Shown here: one piece after another, positions 51,304 to 60,826 of the stretch | Layout: each line of letters opens with the position of its first letter | How positions within the stretch are numbered: the stretch's first letter is position 1 | From: Solobacterium sp. | GTDB taxonomy: Bacteria; Bacillota_I; Bacilli_A; Erysipelotrichales; Erysipelotrichaceae | NCBI GenBank assembly: GCA_017430925.1 | Contig: JAFRMA010000086.1 | Coordinates: forward strand, 1-63,412 | Reading direction: 5' to 3' | DNA length: 63,412 bases | Made by a program: the position numbers and the translations under genes | The notes under the pieces: generated by a model | Told to the model about the DNA's origin: nothing | Seen by the model: the letters and a program-made list of their open reading frames with translations, nothing else | Database searches by the model: none

Positions 51304-52005
51304 ATGCCCGTCGGTATTATTATCAATGTATTATCTGTAGTACTTGGTGGTCTTTGCGGCTCTGTTGTCAAAGACCGGTTATCTGATACTTATAAAGATA
51401 CTTTGAATATGATCTTCGGTCTCTCTGCTTTTGGTATGGGAATATCCAGTGTCGTCCTGATGAGGAATATGCCTGCTGTGATCTTCTCTGTTATTCTCGG
51501 CACTTCTCTTGGCTTACTGATTCATCTCGGAGATAATATCAACCGGTTTGTGACAAACCTGCAGAACAAGTTTGCGGGAGCTTCCGACAACATCAATGAA
51601 CTGATTACAGTAATTGTCTTATTCTGCGCAAGCGGTACAGGAATCTACGGTTCTCTCGTATCCGGCATGAATGGTGATCATAGTATTCTGATTGCCAAGA
51701 GTATTCTGGATTTCTTTACAGCGATGATCTTTGCCTGCCGTCTTGGGAAGACTGTATCGTTCATTGCCGTACCGCAGTTCATTATCTTCATGGCATTATT
51801 CCTTCTTGCCGGTCTGATCATCCCTCTGACTACGGAAACCATGATCAATGACTTCAAGGCAGTCGGAGGATTTATCATGTTGGCATCCGGATTCCGTATG
51901 TTAAAGCTGAAGGAATTCCCCACTGCGGATATGATACCAAGTATGTTACTGGCTATGCCGATTTCCTGGCTCTGGGTAACATATATCCTGCCGTTAGTCA
52001 GCTGA
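51304..52005 (+). CDS. DUF554 family membrane protein
   Basis: 233 residues with seven hydrophobic segments. GIIINVLSVVLGGLCGS at the start, LFCASGTGIYGSL in the centre and the C-terminal arrangement match DUF554 (YdfK/YqgA type). Its function is not established. AAGGAG precedes the ATG. Confidence 0.9.
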   Translation: MPVGIIINVLSVVLGGLCGSVVKDRLSDTYKDTLNMIFGLSAFGMGISSVVLMRNMPAVIFSVILGTSLGLLIHLGDNINRFVTNLQNKFAGASDNINELITVIVLFCASGTGIYGSLVSGMNGDHSILIAKSILDFFTAMIFACRLGKTVSFIAVPQFIIFMALFLLAGLIIPLTTETMINDFKAVGGFIMLASGFRMLKLKEFPTADMIPSMLLAMPISWLWVTYILPLVS

Positions 52006-52017
52006 TTCATGCATAAG

Positions 52018-52073
52018 AAAACAGAGGGGCCCGGGAATAATGCTTGACGCATGTATGGGGACTCCTCTGTTTT
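52018..52073 (+). terminator. Composite terminator between DUF554 and CocE/NonD genes
   Basis: AAAACAGAGG (52018-52027) pairs with CCTCTGTTTT (52064-52073) and a T-run follows. The 36-base loop holds an inner ATGC-TTGAC-GCAT hairpin. It may work on both strands. Confidence 0.75.
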
Positions 52074-52078
52074 TTCTA

Positions 52079-53791
52079 TTACTTGTCCGTAGGGAGAATC
52101 AGTACCGATGGTCTTGATGTTCCGTAATATATGGTTTCCTCCGCTTTAACAGTATCCGGAATCAATGACCAGACACCTGCTTTGTTCGGATGTATGGAGA
52201 ACTCCGGGAAGTTTGAGGAACTGATATCCACACGGATCCGGGAGCCTTTCTTCAGCATCCATGCCACATCCCAGGTCTCAATCCGTATCTTTATCTGTTC
52301 ACCAGGTATATAAGTTATCCTTTCCGGCGAATCATTCCGGTAAGCCAGTGTGGTAATACCGTTTCTGATATTATAAGCATCCCCGTTCTCAAAGACCTCC
52401 ATGATCTTGATGGTAAAACAAGTATCTTCCGCACACGTACTGACGTACAATTCAACTGCCGGTTTCCCGATCACCGTAAGATTCTCCTGCAGAGGTTCTG
52501 ATACAAAACTCAGAATATCCGGTCTGGAATCCGGACCGGGCTGCAGACGTGAACCCACTTCCTGCTGACTTGCGAACAGGGATTCAGCACCGTGGGATCT
52601 TACCGGATCCTCAGGATCATAGATATAACTCCTGCTGCCGTCTGTTCCCGGCGCATCAAGAAGCTTGCCGTTTTCTCCGAAATACAAAAGTTTCTTCTCC
52701 GGCATAACGACAGGGTATTCCGGGAATGTCCGCCATTCATCCGCACCAATCACATACCAGGAGATCTTCTTCTCCGGGACTTTTCCTTCCGCAAGGATAC
52801 CATAGAACCAGGAAAACATATCCTCAATACTGCGGCTGAAGCCGTTTTTCTGATCCGGATGGCCGTAGATCGCCGGCATAAAGCTGTGGTTCCACGGACC
52901 AATCTGCAACGTGGAATGTGTTTTGGCAGATTCGTTCAGTACCGTATAACCTTTCAGTGCCGATCCGAGATGATGGTCATACCAGCCTTCCGCAATAAAG
53001 ACCGGAATACAGACCTTTTCCGGAATCTCGCGAAGTTGTTTCCAAAGACCCTCTTTCCAGTATTCATCTGTCCTGCTGGTATTTGTGATCCAGTCACGGT
53101 ACCAGGGCAGTTTACCTCCCCAAAGGGCTTCATCCACCTGTATCTGAGGCCGGTACGCCAGACTTTCAAAATAGTCTGCTTCGATCTTTCTTCCGGCATT
53201 GCCCATAGCCCAGGCAGTCAGGATATCCTGACGGAATAAACCATCTTTGTATGCGGATGTATGACGGTCTGTACCATACACCGTCAGATACATGGCTTTG
53301 ACCTTTTCCGGCACTGCGTCTGCCATGATCCAACCGGTATACGCAAGATAGCTGGCACCTTGATAACCAATGTTCAGTACATCCTCCTGTGCATTAAGAT
53401 ACCGGAGAAGAGCCAGACCATCCGCACGGTCATTGACGTTAGGTTCCCATGTGCCTTCGCTGTCACCCGTCCCCCGGCACATCTGGAAAACATACATAAA
53501 CCCTCGTTTCGCGCATTCTATCGCAGTGGTCTTTCCAATCTCTATATTGTTCACATAACAGGAACGCTGCACAATAGCCGGATATGCTTTCTTTTCTTTC
53601 GGTTTCGTAATCACTGTATACAACCTTACGTTGTCATCTGCCGGAAGCATCCTCTCTTCCTGTGTGATCTCACCTTCTTCGTAGATGACCGGATACGGGA
53701 GCCTGCAGAAAGCCTCAAGCGTTCTCTGCCGCAGTTCTTCCGTTCTTCTTTTTTGTTCCTCTCTCATCTTCGCTTTTTCTTCATCTGACAT
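52079..53791 (-). CDS. CocE/NonD family serine hydrolase
   Basis: 570 residues. The alpha/beta-hydrolase part has the nucleophile region GYQGASYLAYTG and FIAEGWYDHHLG; a C-terminal jelly-roll domain (RIDISSSNFPEF) is typical of X-Pro dipeptidyl-peptidase-like acyl esterases. The start MSDEEKAKMREEQKRR is charged and there is no signal peptide. The substrate (ester, amide or peptide) is unknown. It begins 45 bases after a zinc-ribbon gene and may be transcribed with it. Confidence 0.88.
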   Translation of the reverse strand: MSDEEKAKMREEQKRRTEELRQRTLEAFCRLPYPVIYEEGEITQEERMLPADDNVRLYTVITKPKEKKAYPAIVQRSCYVNNIEIGKTTAIECAKRGFMYVFQMCRGTGDSEGTWEPNVNDRADGLALLRYLNAQEDVLNIGYQGASYLAYTGWIMADAVPEKVKAMYLTVYGTDRHTSAYKDGLFRQDILTAWAMGNAGRKIEADYFESLAYRPQIQVDEALWGGKLPWYRDWITNTSRTDEYWKEGLWKQLREIPEKVCIPVFIAEGWYDHHLGSALKGYTVLNESAKTHSTLQIGPWNHSFMPAIYGHPDQKNGFSRSIEDMFSWFYGILAEGKVPEKKISWYVIGADEWRTFPEYPVVMPEKKLLYFGENGKLLDAPGTDGSRSYIYDPEDPVRSHGAESLFASQQEVGSRLQPGPDSRPDILSFVSEPLQENLTVIGKPAVELYVSTCAEDTCFTIKIMEVFENGDAYNIRNGITTLAYRNDSPERITYIPGEQIKIRIETWDVAWMLKKGSRIRVDISSSNFPEFSIHPNKAGVWSLIPDTVKAEETIYYGTSRPSVLILPTDK

Positions 53792-53836
53792 ATCTATCTC
53801 TCCATTCCTTGTTGTACCGGTTTCCGGACGTAGAGA

Positions 53837-54163
53837 TTATTTGTTCTGCTCACGGTATTTTTCCTGAAGGGCTTGTGATACGATCTTTTCTGCTTCTTCC
53901 AGAGCTTTAATTCCTGTATCTTTCAAAACAATATTAATATCCAGATACAGGGATTCCAGGTGATAGTGACCATCACTTATATGGATCACTCCAATCGGCT
54001 GTTCACCCAGCAATATCTGGCAGGGCACAATATGTCCGTATCCGTACTCACATTCCAAATGATCAAAACGGAGGCAATGCGGGCAGAAAGTCATGATATT
54101 TACGGAATAACCTTCATAGCTGTAGTCTTTTCCGCAATGTCGGCACCAGCGATGACCAATCAT
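53837..54163 (-). CDS. Small zinc-ribbon protein
   Basis: 108 residues with two CxxC pairs (CRHC and CPHC) and several further His/Cys, followed by a helical tail. No family name can be given. It overlaps the DUF4298 gene by ATGA and so is co-translated with it. Confidence 0.7.
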   Translation of the reverse strand: MIGHRWCRHCGKDYSYEGYSVNIMTFCPHCLRFDHLECEYGYGHIVPCQILLGEQPIGVIHISDGHYHLESLYLDINIVLKDTGIKALEEAEKIVSQALQEKYREQNK

Positions 54164-54492
54164 TTCTGTTCCTCTGTTTCACTGACAGGTTCTTCCATCA
54201 ATTCCTGCAGGATCAATTCCCGCAGTTCCTGATCTTCATCAAGCATATCGTTGATTGCATCCTGGGATAACACTCCGCGCTTCAGATCTTTCGGCAGTTT
54301 TCCGGCTTCATCATCTTCGTAGTCTTTCATCCAGAGGTCACTGGTATAGTACTGTTCCAGTTGGCGGATCTTTTCACGAATCCCGGTATAGTCGGTAAAT
54401 GCCTGTCTTAACGCGGAGATCTTCTCTGTCACTTCATCCAGAGCACTCTCCATGGTTTGTATTCTTTCTTGTTGTTTCATATGTCTTCCCAT
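54160..54492 (-). CDS. DUF4298 family protein
   Basis: 110 residues, helical, with the conserved-looking WMKDYEDDEAGKLPKDL block of DUF4298. Its role is unknown. The first ATG overlaps the upstream stop (TAATG); a second ATG at 54480 is also possible. It links the dehydrogenase gene and the zinc-ribbon gene in one transcript. Confidence 0.8.
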   Translation of the reverse strand: MGRHMKQQERIQTMESALDEVTEKISALRQAFTDYTGIREKIRQLEQYYTSDLWMKDYEDDEAGKLPKDLKRGVLSQDAINDMLDEDQELRELILQELMEEPVSETEEQK

Positions 54493-55583
54493 TAATGTTT
54501 GTTCTGTTCCAAGATCTTCCGGCAGATTGCTTCACCCATTTCTTCCGTGGACGCAGTACCGCCAAGATCCGGTGTAATCGAAGTCTTATCTGTGAGTACA
54601 GCTTCCATAGCCAGTTCAATATCCGCAGCTGCGCGCAGCATCGCTTCGTCGTTCTTCCGGCTTCCCAGCCAGTCCAGCATCATCTGGGAAGACTTGATGA
54701 TTGCGAACGGGTTTGCGATACCCTTACCGTAGATATCCGGGGCAGAACCGTGTGTAGCCTGTGCCATGCAGTATTTTGGACCTGCGCACAAACCGGCTGC
54801 CATACCAAGACCACCAACAAGACCTGCGGCTTCATCCGAGAGTATATCTCCGAACATATTCGTGGTGATCACAACATCATAGTTCTCCGGATGCATCAGC
54901 ATCTTCATCGCGAATGTATCCACAACTACAGTCTCAAACTCAATATCCGGATATTCTTTCGCAATCTCCCGGCATGAATCGATGAATAAGCCGCAGCCCA
55001 ATTTAAATACCGTATTCTTATGGATTGCGGTTACCTTCTTCAGTTTATTCCTCTTTCTGGCTAATTCAAAACCCTCACGGGCGACAATCTGACTGTTTCT
55101 CTTTGTGATCACACGCAGGGATAACGCCATGTCCGGTGTAGGCATACACTCACTGTTTCCCAGGAACATATTCCTGTCGGGCTGGAATCCTTCGTTATTC
55201 TCGCGGATGATCACCAGGTCGGTATTCTCCTTGATACAGGGAATCGTGGGATAAGCTTTGGCAGGACGAATATTCGCCACCAGGTCATACTCTCTGCGCA
55301 GGATCGGATGAGGGTTAAAGCACAAAGGCTGATCCTTGGGATACGCCATATGTCCGATTGGTCCCAGGATCCATCCATCCAGGGTATATAACTCCTCTTT
55401 TACGGAGTCCAGCAACGTTGTACCGTATTCCAGAAAAGATGTATATCCTACCGGAAGCGGATGCCAGTCCACATCAATCTCAGGATATTGTGATACTGCT
55501 GTTTTCAGAACCTTAACAGCTACCGGAACGATTTCCAGTCCGATATCATCACCGTTAAGAATACCGATTTTGTACTTAGTCAT
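54492..55583 (-). CDS. Isocitrate/isopropylmalate dehydrogenase family protein
   Basis: About 363 residues from the ATG at 55583, where GGAGGT lies 6 bases upstream. It is a metal- and NAD(P)-dependent oxidative decarboxylase of a 2-hydroxyacid: IIRENNEGFQPDR, the lysine/tyrosine region, VVDTFAMKMLMHPENYDVVITTNMFGD (the metal-binding aspartates) and ATHGSAPDIYGKG are visible. The substrate loop does not clearly match isopropylmalate or isocitrate, and tartrate, malate or a homologous acid is possible. It heads a unit with DUF4298 and zinc-ribbon genes. Confidence 0.88.
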   Translation of the reverse strand: MTKYKIGILNGDDIGLEIVPVAVKVLKTAVSQYPEIDVDWHPLPVGYTSFLEYGTTLLDSVKEELYTLDGWILGPIGHMAYPKDQPLCFNPHPILRREYDLVANIRPAKAYPTIPCIKENTDLVIIRENNEGFQPDRNMFLGNSECMPTPDMALSLRVITKRNSQIVAREGFELARKRNKLKKVTAIHKNTVFKLGCGLFIDSCREIAKEYPDIEFETVVVDTFAMKMLMHPENYDVVITTNMFGDILSDEAAGLVGGLGMAAGLCAGPKYCMAQATHGSAPDIYGKGIANPFAIIKSSQMMLDWLGSRKNDEAMLRAAADIELAMEAVLTDKTSITPDLGGTASTEEMGEAICRKILEQNKH

Positions 55584-55641
55584 AGTAATACCTCCAATGA
55601 TACGGGATAACCCAAATTCTATCTGTCTATAGAATACCACA

Positions 55642-55673
55642 AGTACAGGATACGTTCTCTGTATGCCTGTACT
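55642..55673. promoter_or_regulatory. Inverted repeat upstream of the dehydrogenase gene
   Basis: AGTACAGG/CCTGTACT (55642-55649 with 55666-55673) plus inner ATAC/GTAT give a 12-base stem with one bulge. It is just upstream of TATTCT, a likely -10 on the minus strand, so it may be an operator. Confidence 0.5.
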
Positions 55674-55699
55674 GTGCAGTAAAGCGGATGATTAAGAAA

Positions 55700-55728
55700 A
55701 CTCAGTCCCGCGCAAAGCGAAACTGAGT
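55700..55728 (-). terminator. Terminator of the ROK-hydrolase operon
   Basis: ACTCAGT and ACTGAGT (55700-55706 with 55722-55728) with inner CGC/GCG pairs form the stem. On the minus strand TTTTCTTAAT follows. It lies after the last alpha/beta hydrolase gene. Confidence 0.75.
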
Positions 55729-55733
55729 ACTTG

Positions 55734-56861
55734 TTATTCGTACAGTTCTACAACCAGGTCGTTTTCCAGATCTCTGGCAAATCTTCTTACAAACGTCCAG
55801 CTCATCAGATGCATGGGCTTGCATGTGGTATGTGAGAGATTCTCTATAGCTACCACCTGCAAGTGATAACGTCCATCCACATTCTTAAAGTCTCCGACAT
55901 ACAGTTCCACACCATCCATCCACAATGTCTTGGCTTTATCGCAAGGGAATCCCAAAGAACGCTCTGCCTTGTTTTTACTGTTTCTGACCGCGATCATTTC
56001 TTCGGCTGTACATACCTCACAGCGCGACCCGTACAGTCTTCTCTGCCAGGAAGTAATTCTTTCTTCCAGGGTTCCGGGCATTCTCTTCTTCCGCGCTTCG
56101 TCCCAGGCATCATATGCAGGAGCCTGCGTATTCAGGGGGAAGTGCTGGCTGACTTCTGCCATACCGGTAACGATATTTACCGGGCAGTCAAAGGTGTGCA
56201 TCTTCTCCATACCGGCATCGTCTGTGAAGTACGGAGCCAGACCCGCGCGGTCACCCTGCTGGGCAACTGCCGCAATGATCTCATGATGTCTGCGCATGAA
56301 TTCCAGAGCGAATTCCCCGTAGTGGCTGTGTCCGGTAAGATAGACTCTGGTATTATCGATCGGATAAATACTCTGGGCTTCTTTCAGGATCTGAAGCCAG
56401 AGTTCATTCTCATCCTTGTCTTCTGTAGAGAAGATCAGCAGGATCATCTCACCCTGTGCCGCGATCATCGCCAGATCGTAGTAGAAACTCTGCGCAAATA
56501 CACAGGCAGCCCGGAATGCGCACATCACCGGTAACTTCTCATTTCCTTCCAGAGCGCTCTTCGGCACAAAGGACAGCCAGTCTTCTCCGTTGGTGTTATG
56601 AACCATATACGAAAGACCTTTGGCTTCCCAGAATTCTTTCAGTCCCTGATCCCGGATATCTGTGTATTTCTTCTCCAGCTCTGCCGCAATCATCATCCGT
56701 TCACCGGTGATGGTATGCATCATCTGTTCCAGGTTATAGTATGGGGCAACCCATTTCTTCTGTTTTGCAAGAGATACCACGCCACTTTGAAAGTCCAGGG
56801 CATCTACGGTAGGATTTCCCCAGTTCACAATTTCGGGGTAAGAATAATACTTGTTTTCCAT
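55734..56861 (-). CDS. Alpha/beta hydrolase, tandem copy 3
   Basis: 375 residues. The nucleophile elbow TGHSHYGEF puts Ser179 in a GxSxxG frame; His344 in ENLSHTTC is a probable catalytic histidine. No signal peptide. It is nearly identical in length and mostly identical in sequence to copy 2, which ends 4 bases upstream; it has no obvious ribosome site of its own. The family resembles PHB-depolymerase/esterase-like proteins but I cannot name a substrate. Confidence 0.75.
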   Translation of the reverse strand: MENKYYSYPEIVNWGNPTVDALDFQSGVVSLAKQKKWVAPYYNLEQMMHTITGERMMIAAELEKKYTDIRDQGLKEFWEAKGLSYMVHNTNGEDWLSFVPKSALEGNEKLPVMCAFRAACVFAQSFYYDLAMIAAQGEMILLIFSTEDKDENELWLQILKEAQSIYPIDNTRVYLTGHSHYGEFALEFMRRHHEIIAAVAQQGDRAGLAPYFTDDAGMEKMHTFDCPVNIVTGMAEVSQHFPLNTQAPAYDAWDEARKKRMPGTLEERITSWQRRLYGSRCEVCTAEEMIAVRNSKNKAERSLGFPCDKAKTLWMDGVELYVGDFKNVDGRYHLQVVAIENLSHTTCKPMHLMSWTFVRRFARDLENDLVVELYE

Positions 56862-56865
56862 AGTG

Positions 56866-57993
56866 CTACTCGTACAGTTCTACAACCAGATCATTCTCCA
56901 GATCTCTGGCAAATCTTCTGACAAACGTCCAGCTCATCAGGTGCTGCGCCTTACAAGTCGTATGTGAGAGATTCTCTACAGCGACAACCTGTAAGTGATA
57001 ACGTCCGTCCACATTCTTGATATCACCGACATAGACTTCCACACCGTCGATCCACAATGTATACGCATTGTCACAAGGGAAGCCCAGTACCCTTAGTGCC
57101 TTGTTGGGACTATCCGCACAGGCAAGCATCTCTTCTTCTGTCACCGTTTCGCAGCGGGATCCGTACAGTCTTCTCTGCCAGGAGGATACTCTCTGGGCTA
57201 GTGTGCCGGGCATCACTGCGCGCAGTCTTTCATTCCATGCGTCATATCTCGGTGCCGGCGTATTCAGCGGGAAGTGCTGGGTCATCTCGGCAGTACCGGA
57301 AGCGATACTTACCGGGCAGTCAAAGGTATGCATCTTCTCCATTGCGGCGTCATCGCTGAAATGAGGCACAAGACCCGGACGGTCACCCTGCTGGGCAACT
57401 GCCGCAATGATCTCGTGATGTCTGCGCATGAATTCCAGAGCGAATTCCCCATAGTGGGAATGTCCGGTAAGATAGACTCTCGTGTTATCGATTGGATAGA
57501 TATTCTCTGCTTCTTTCAGGATATCCAGCCAGAGCTCATTCTCATCCTGGTCCTCGGTGGAGAAGATCAGCAGGATCATCTCTCCCTGTGCCGCGATCAT
57601 CGCCATATCATAGTAGAAACTCTGGGCGAATACACAGGCAGCCCGGAATGCGCACATGACAGGTAACTTCTCATTTCCTTCCAGAGCACTCTTCGGAACA
57701 AAGGATAACCAGTCTTCACCTTTGGTGTTATGTACTTCATACTGCAGACCTTTATTGTTCCAGAAGTCCTTTAAACCCTGATCACGGATATCGGTATACT
57801 TCTTTTCCAGTTCTGCCGCAATCATCATACTTTCACCGGTGATCGTATGCATCATCTGTTCCAGGTTGTAGTATGGTGCGACCCACTTCTGTTCTTTTGC
57901 CAGGGACACAACACCGCTGCGGAAGTCCGGGGCATCTACGGTAGGATCACCCCAGTTGGTGATTTCAGGATAGGAATAGTACTTGTTTTCCAT
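56866..57993 (-). CDS. Alpha/beta hydrolase, tandem copy 2
   Basis: 375 residues with the same elbow TGHSHYGEF and C-terminal SHTTC. It begins MENKYYSYPEITNWGDPTVD, shared by all three copies. A GGGAGG site precedes its ATG. Copies 2 and 3 are the closest pair; the divergence is concentrated around residues 250-310, which might set substrate preference. Confidence 0.75.
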   Translation of the reverse strand: MENKYYSYPEITNWGDPTVDAPDFRSGVVSLAKEQKWVAPYYNLEQMMHTITGESMMIAAELEKKYTDIRDQGLKDFWNNKGLQYEVHNTKGEDWLSFVPKSALEGNEKLPVMCAFRAACVFAQSFYYDMAMIAAQGEMILLIFSTEDQDENELWLDILKEAENIYPIDNTRVYLTGHSHYGEFALEFMRRHHEIIAAVAQQGDRPGLVPHFSDDAAMEKMHTFDCPVSIASGTAEMTQHFPLNTPAPRYDAWNERLRAVMPGTLAQRVSSWQRRLYGSRCETVTEEEMLACADSPNKALRVLGFPCDNAYTLWIDGVEVYVGDIKNVDGRYHLQVVAVENLSHTTCKAQHLMSWTFVRRFARDLENDLVVELYE

Positions 57994-58008
57994 GGTTAAA
58001 CCTCCCTA

Positions 58009-59133
58009 TTACCGATAAAGTTCGATTACTTTATCCTGTTCAAGATCTCTGGCAAATCTGCGCAGATAGGACCAGCTGATCGTATGCATGAATTCACAGG
58101 TGGTATGTGTAAGATTCTCTATAGCAACGACTCTCAGGTGTTCGTTTCCGTTGCTATCCTTCAGGTCTCCGATATACACTTCCTGGCCATCCACCCACAA
58201 GGTCTCACTGTGATCACAGGGGAATCCCAGATTCTGTTCCGCACGTGTGCCGTTCCTTGCGGCAAGGATCTCTTCTTTTGTCTTCATCGGGCAGTTTGCG
58301 GCATACAGTCTTCTCTGCCAGGCACTGATACGGTCATCTGCGTATACCGGGATTGCATGTTTCATCCGGTCAGGCACGGCATCCAGACACCGGGCATCCA
58401 CATTCATCGGGAACATCATACTCATTTCCGCCGTACCGGAAACAGCGATGATCGGCATATCGATCGCACGCATCTTCTCAATGTCCTCATCACTGAAGAA
58501 ATGCGGGGCACATCCGGGGATATCTCCCTGCTGGGCAACTGCCGCAACGATCTCATGATGTCTGCGCATGAATTCCAACGCGAAATCTCCGTAGTGACTG
58601 TGGCCGGTGAGATAGACTCTGGTCTCATCTACAGGATAGATGGTTTTCGCTTCGTCCAGGATATCCAGCCAGAGTTCGTTGGCATCTCTGTCTTCCGTAG
58701 AGAATACCAGCAGGATCATCTGTCCCTGCGCCGCAATCATTTCCAGATCATAGTAGAAACTCTGCGCAAACACACAGGCAGAACGGAAAGCCAGTACGAC
58801 CGGCAGTTTCTCTTCGCTCTCATATACACACTTCGGCACAAAGGATAACCAGTTTTCTCCCTTTGTTTCATGTACGGTATATTCCAGCCCGAATCCATCC
58901 CAGAATTCCTTCAGTCCGGGGTCATTGATATCGGTATATTTCTTCTCCAGTTCTGCGGCAATCATCATCTCTTTGCCTGTGGCAGTATGCATCATGGCTT
59001 CCAGATCATAGAAAGGCGCGACCCACTTCTGTTCTTTTGCCAAGGATACGACTCCGCTGCGGAAGTCCGGAGCATCTACGGTAGGATCACCCCAGTTTGT
59101 GATTTCAGGATATGTGTAATACTTATTTTTCAT
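58009..59133 (-). CDS. Alpha/beta hydrolase, tandem copy 1
   Basis: 374 residues, the most divergent of the three but with the same TGHSHYGDF elbow and C-terminal THTTCEFMH. AAGAAGG precedes the ATG. It follows the MBL-fold gene by 15 bases. The three copies presumably act on related esters or amides. Confidence 0.75.
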   Translation of the reverse strand: MKNKYYTYPEITNWGDPTVDAPDFRSGVVSLAKEQKWVAPFYDLEAMMHTATGKEMMIAAELEKKYTDINDPGLKEFWDGFGLEYTVHETKGENWLSFVPKCVYESEEKLPVVLAFRSACVFAQSFYYDLEMIAAQGQMILLVFSTEDRDANELWLDILDEAKTIYPVDETRVYLTGHSHYGDFALEFMRRHHEIVAAVAQQGDIPGCAPHFFSDEDIEKMRAIDMPIIAVSGTAEMSMMFPMNVDARCLDAVPDRMKHAIPVYADDRISAWQRRLYAANCPMKTKEEILAARNGTRAEQNLGFPCDHSETLWVDGQEVYIGDLKDSNGNEHLRVVAIENLTHTTCEFMHTISWSYLRRFARDLEQDKVIELYR

Positions 59134-59148
59134 GCTTGCCTTCTTTTC

Positions 59149-60072
59149 TCAGGGGATAATATGTTCTTCCCCTTCTTCCCACAGCAGATCTTCATTGAAG
59201 ATCGTTGCGGCTTTGCCATACATGGCAGTCTTCATGATCAGATCCGGTTTCAGGTGTGAAGGACGATCGATGATTTCTGCGGTTCCGCGCAGGATTCTAC
59301 GCAGATTTTCAATGATATCATCCAGAACATCGTCCGGTTGTGAGATCACATTGATTTGATTGGCATAGTTGCAGTGTCCGGTAAAGGTCTGGTCAAAGTA
59401 CGGACGTTGTTCAACGATCCTCAGCAGTCCTCTTAACATCGTACTGACAGCCACTCCGCTGTACGGTCCTCCGACGGAACGTGTGCCGACATTGAAGTTC
59501 ATCGCGTCACCGCTGAACAATATCCTTCTCTTATAGTCCAGCAGGCTGACAGATCCTCTGGTATGTCCCGGAGTATGGAATACTTCCACCTTGCGGTTAC
59601 CCAGTTCAAATACCTGTCTGTCCTGTAGTTCCAGATAACGGCATTTCTTCTCACGTTCCAGGATATCCACGGTATCATACGGAAAGATTTCTTCATAGCT
59701 CGGCCACCCTGTACCATCATAGTGCTCACGATTTTCACGGGAGATTTCTTCCATACGCATGGCTTTCCAGCGCATCTGTTCGGTTGTGGCAACCGGAGGT
59801 AACCATTCAATATCCAGGGGATGCATCCAGACTTCTTCGAACTGGTTGCTGCCTCCGTTATGATCACCATGAAGATGTGTAACAACGACATCATATGGCT
59901 TATCGGTAAGCTTCGCGATCAGCTTCTTCATATCATATAGGCCTGAGCCGGTATCGATCACTAATGCACGTTCATCGCCAACCAGGAGATACTGGTTATC
60001 GATGCCGAATTCATTGATGTGGTAGGTGTTTGGCGCAATTTCGACGACGATCGGTTCAGTAATTTTACCCAT
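59149..60072 (-). CDS. Metallo-beta-lactamase-fold hydrolase
   Basis: 307 residues. The zinc site VTHLHGDHNGG (H66, H68, D70, H71), TPGHTRGS and LFSGDAM are intact, so two-metal hydrolase activity is expected. GAGG precedes the ATG. It sits 3 bases after the PHP gene. Lactone, thioester or phosphoester substrates are all possible. Confidence 0.88.
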   Translation of the reverse strand: MGKITEPIVVEIAPNTYHINEFGIDNQYLLVGDERALVIDTGSGLYDMKKLIAKLTDKPYDVVVTHLHGDHNGGSNQFEEVWMHPLDIEWLPPVATTEQMRWKAMRMEEISRENREHYDGTGWPSYEEIFPYDTVDILEREKKCRYLELQDRQVFELGNRKVEVFHTPGHTRGSVSLLDYKRRILFSGDAMNFNVGTRSVGGPYSGVAVSTMLRGLLRIVEQRPYFDQTFTGHCNYANQINVISQPDDVLDDIIENLRRILRGTAEIIDRPSHLKPDLIMKTAMYGKAATIFNEDLLWEEGEEHIIP

Positions 60073-60075
60073 AAT

Positions 60076-60822
60076 TTAAAACCTCATAATTCTGTCAAAC
60101 TTATAATCAATTAATTCTTTTAGCTTATCCAAGTCGCAGTTCAGGATCAGTTCCTTCGGAAAATCCACCTCGTTCAGCAGTTCTACCGCTTTCTCGAATC
60201 TTCCGACTTCACTGGGATCATGCGCATCTGTATTGACGATGATGTAACAGCCTTGTTTTACGCACTCTGCCAGCATTCTCCGGTAATTGTCGTAACACCC
60301 CGGTCTTTCCTGAGGCTTGCGCAGGGAACTGGTATTCATCTCCAGTGCGCAGCGGTTTTCGATTGCGGCTTTGACCAGACGTTCATAGTTCAAGGGATAT
60401 TTGTCTGTATCCGGATGAGCCACAAAGTGTACCTTGTCTATACCCATAGCCTTGATGATCAGATCCGTATTCTCTTCCTCACCGTGATTTTTATAACCAA
60501 AACCATGAATACCGACAATCGCGTAGTCCAGGAATCCCAGCAACATATCCGGGATATCGATCGTACCGTCATCGTTCAGGTTCGCTTCCACACCGGTGAT
60601 TACCTCTACTCCAAACATTTCTCTTGGAATACGGTTGGCACAGGAGTAGTAAATCGGATGACAGGAGCCGGGAATATTCGGACCATGTTCAGAGGTGCCC
60701 ACAAGTTTCAGACCACGTTCAGCACCAGCCTGTACATTCTCACGGATCGTTCCGTACGCATGTCCGCTGGCAATTGTATGTGTATGTATATCACACAGTA
60801 AATCTTTTAGTTCAACAGCCAT
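60076..60822 (-). CDS. PHP-domain metal-dependent hydrolase
   Basis: 248 residues of the PHP fold (LCDIHTHTIASGHAYGT, EHGPNIPG, EVITGVEANL, NTDAHDPSEVG), as in YcdX and histidinol-phosphatase-like enzymes. A trinuclear metal site is expected and a phosphoester or related bond is the likely target. AAGGAG precedes the ATG. Overall layout argues that it acts on a product of the neighbouring genes. Confidence 0.88.
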   Translation of the reverse strand: MAVELKDLLCDIHTHTIASGHAYGTIRENVQAGAERGLKLVGTSEHGPNIPGSCHPIYYSCANRIPREMFGVEVITGVEANLNDDGTIDIPDMLLGFLDYAIVGIHGFGYKNHGEEENTDLIIKAMGIDKVHFVAHPDTDKYPLNYERLVKAAIENRCALEMNTSSLRKPQERPGCYDNYRRMLAECVKQGCYIIVNTDAHDPSEVGRFEKAVELLNEVDFPKELILNCDLDKLKELIDYKFDRIMRF

Positions 60823-60826
60823 TTTC

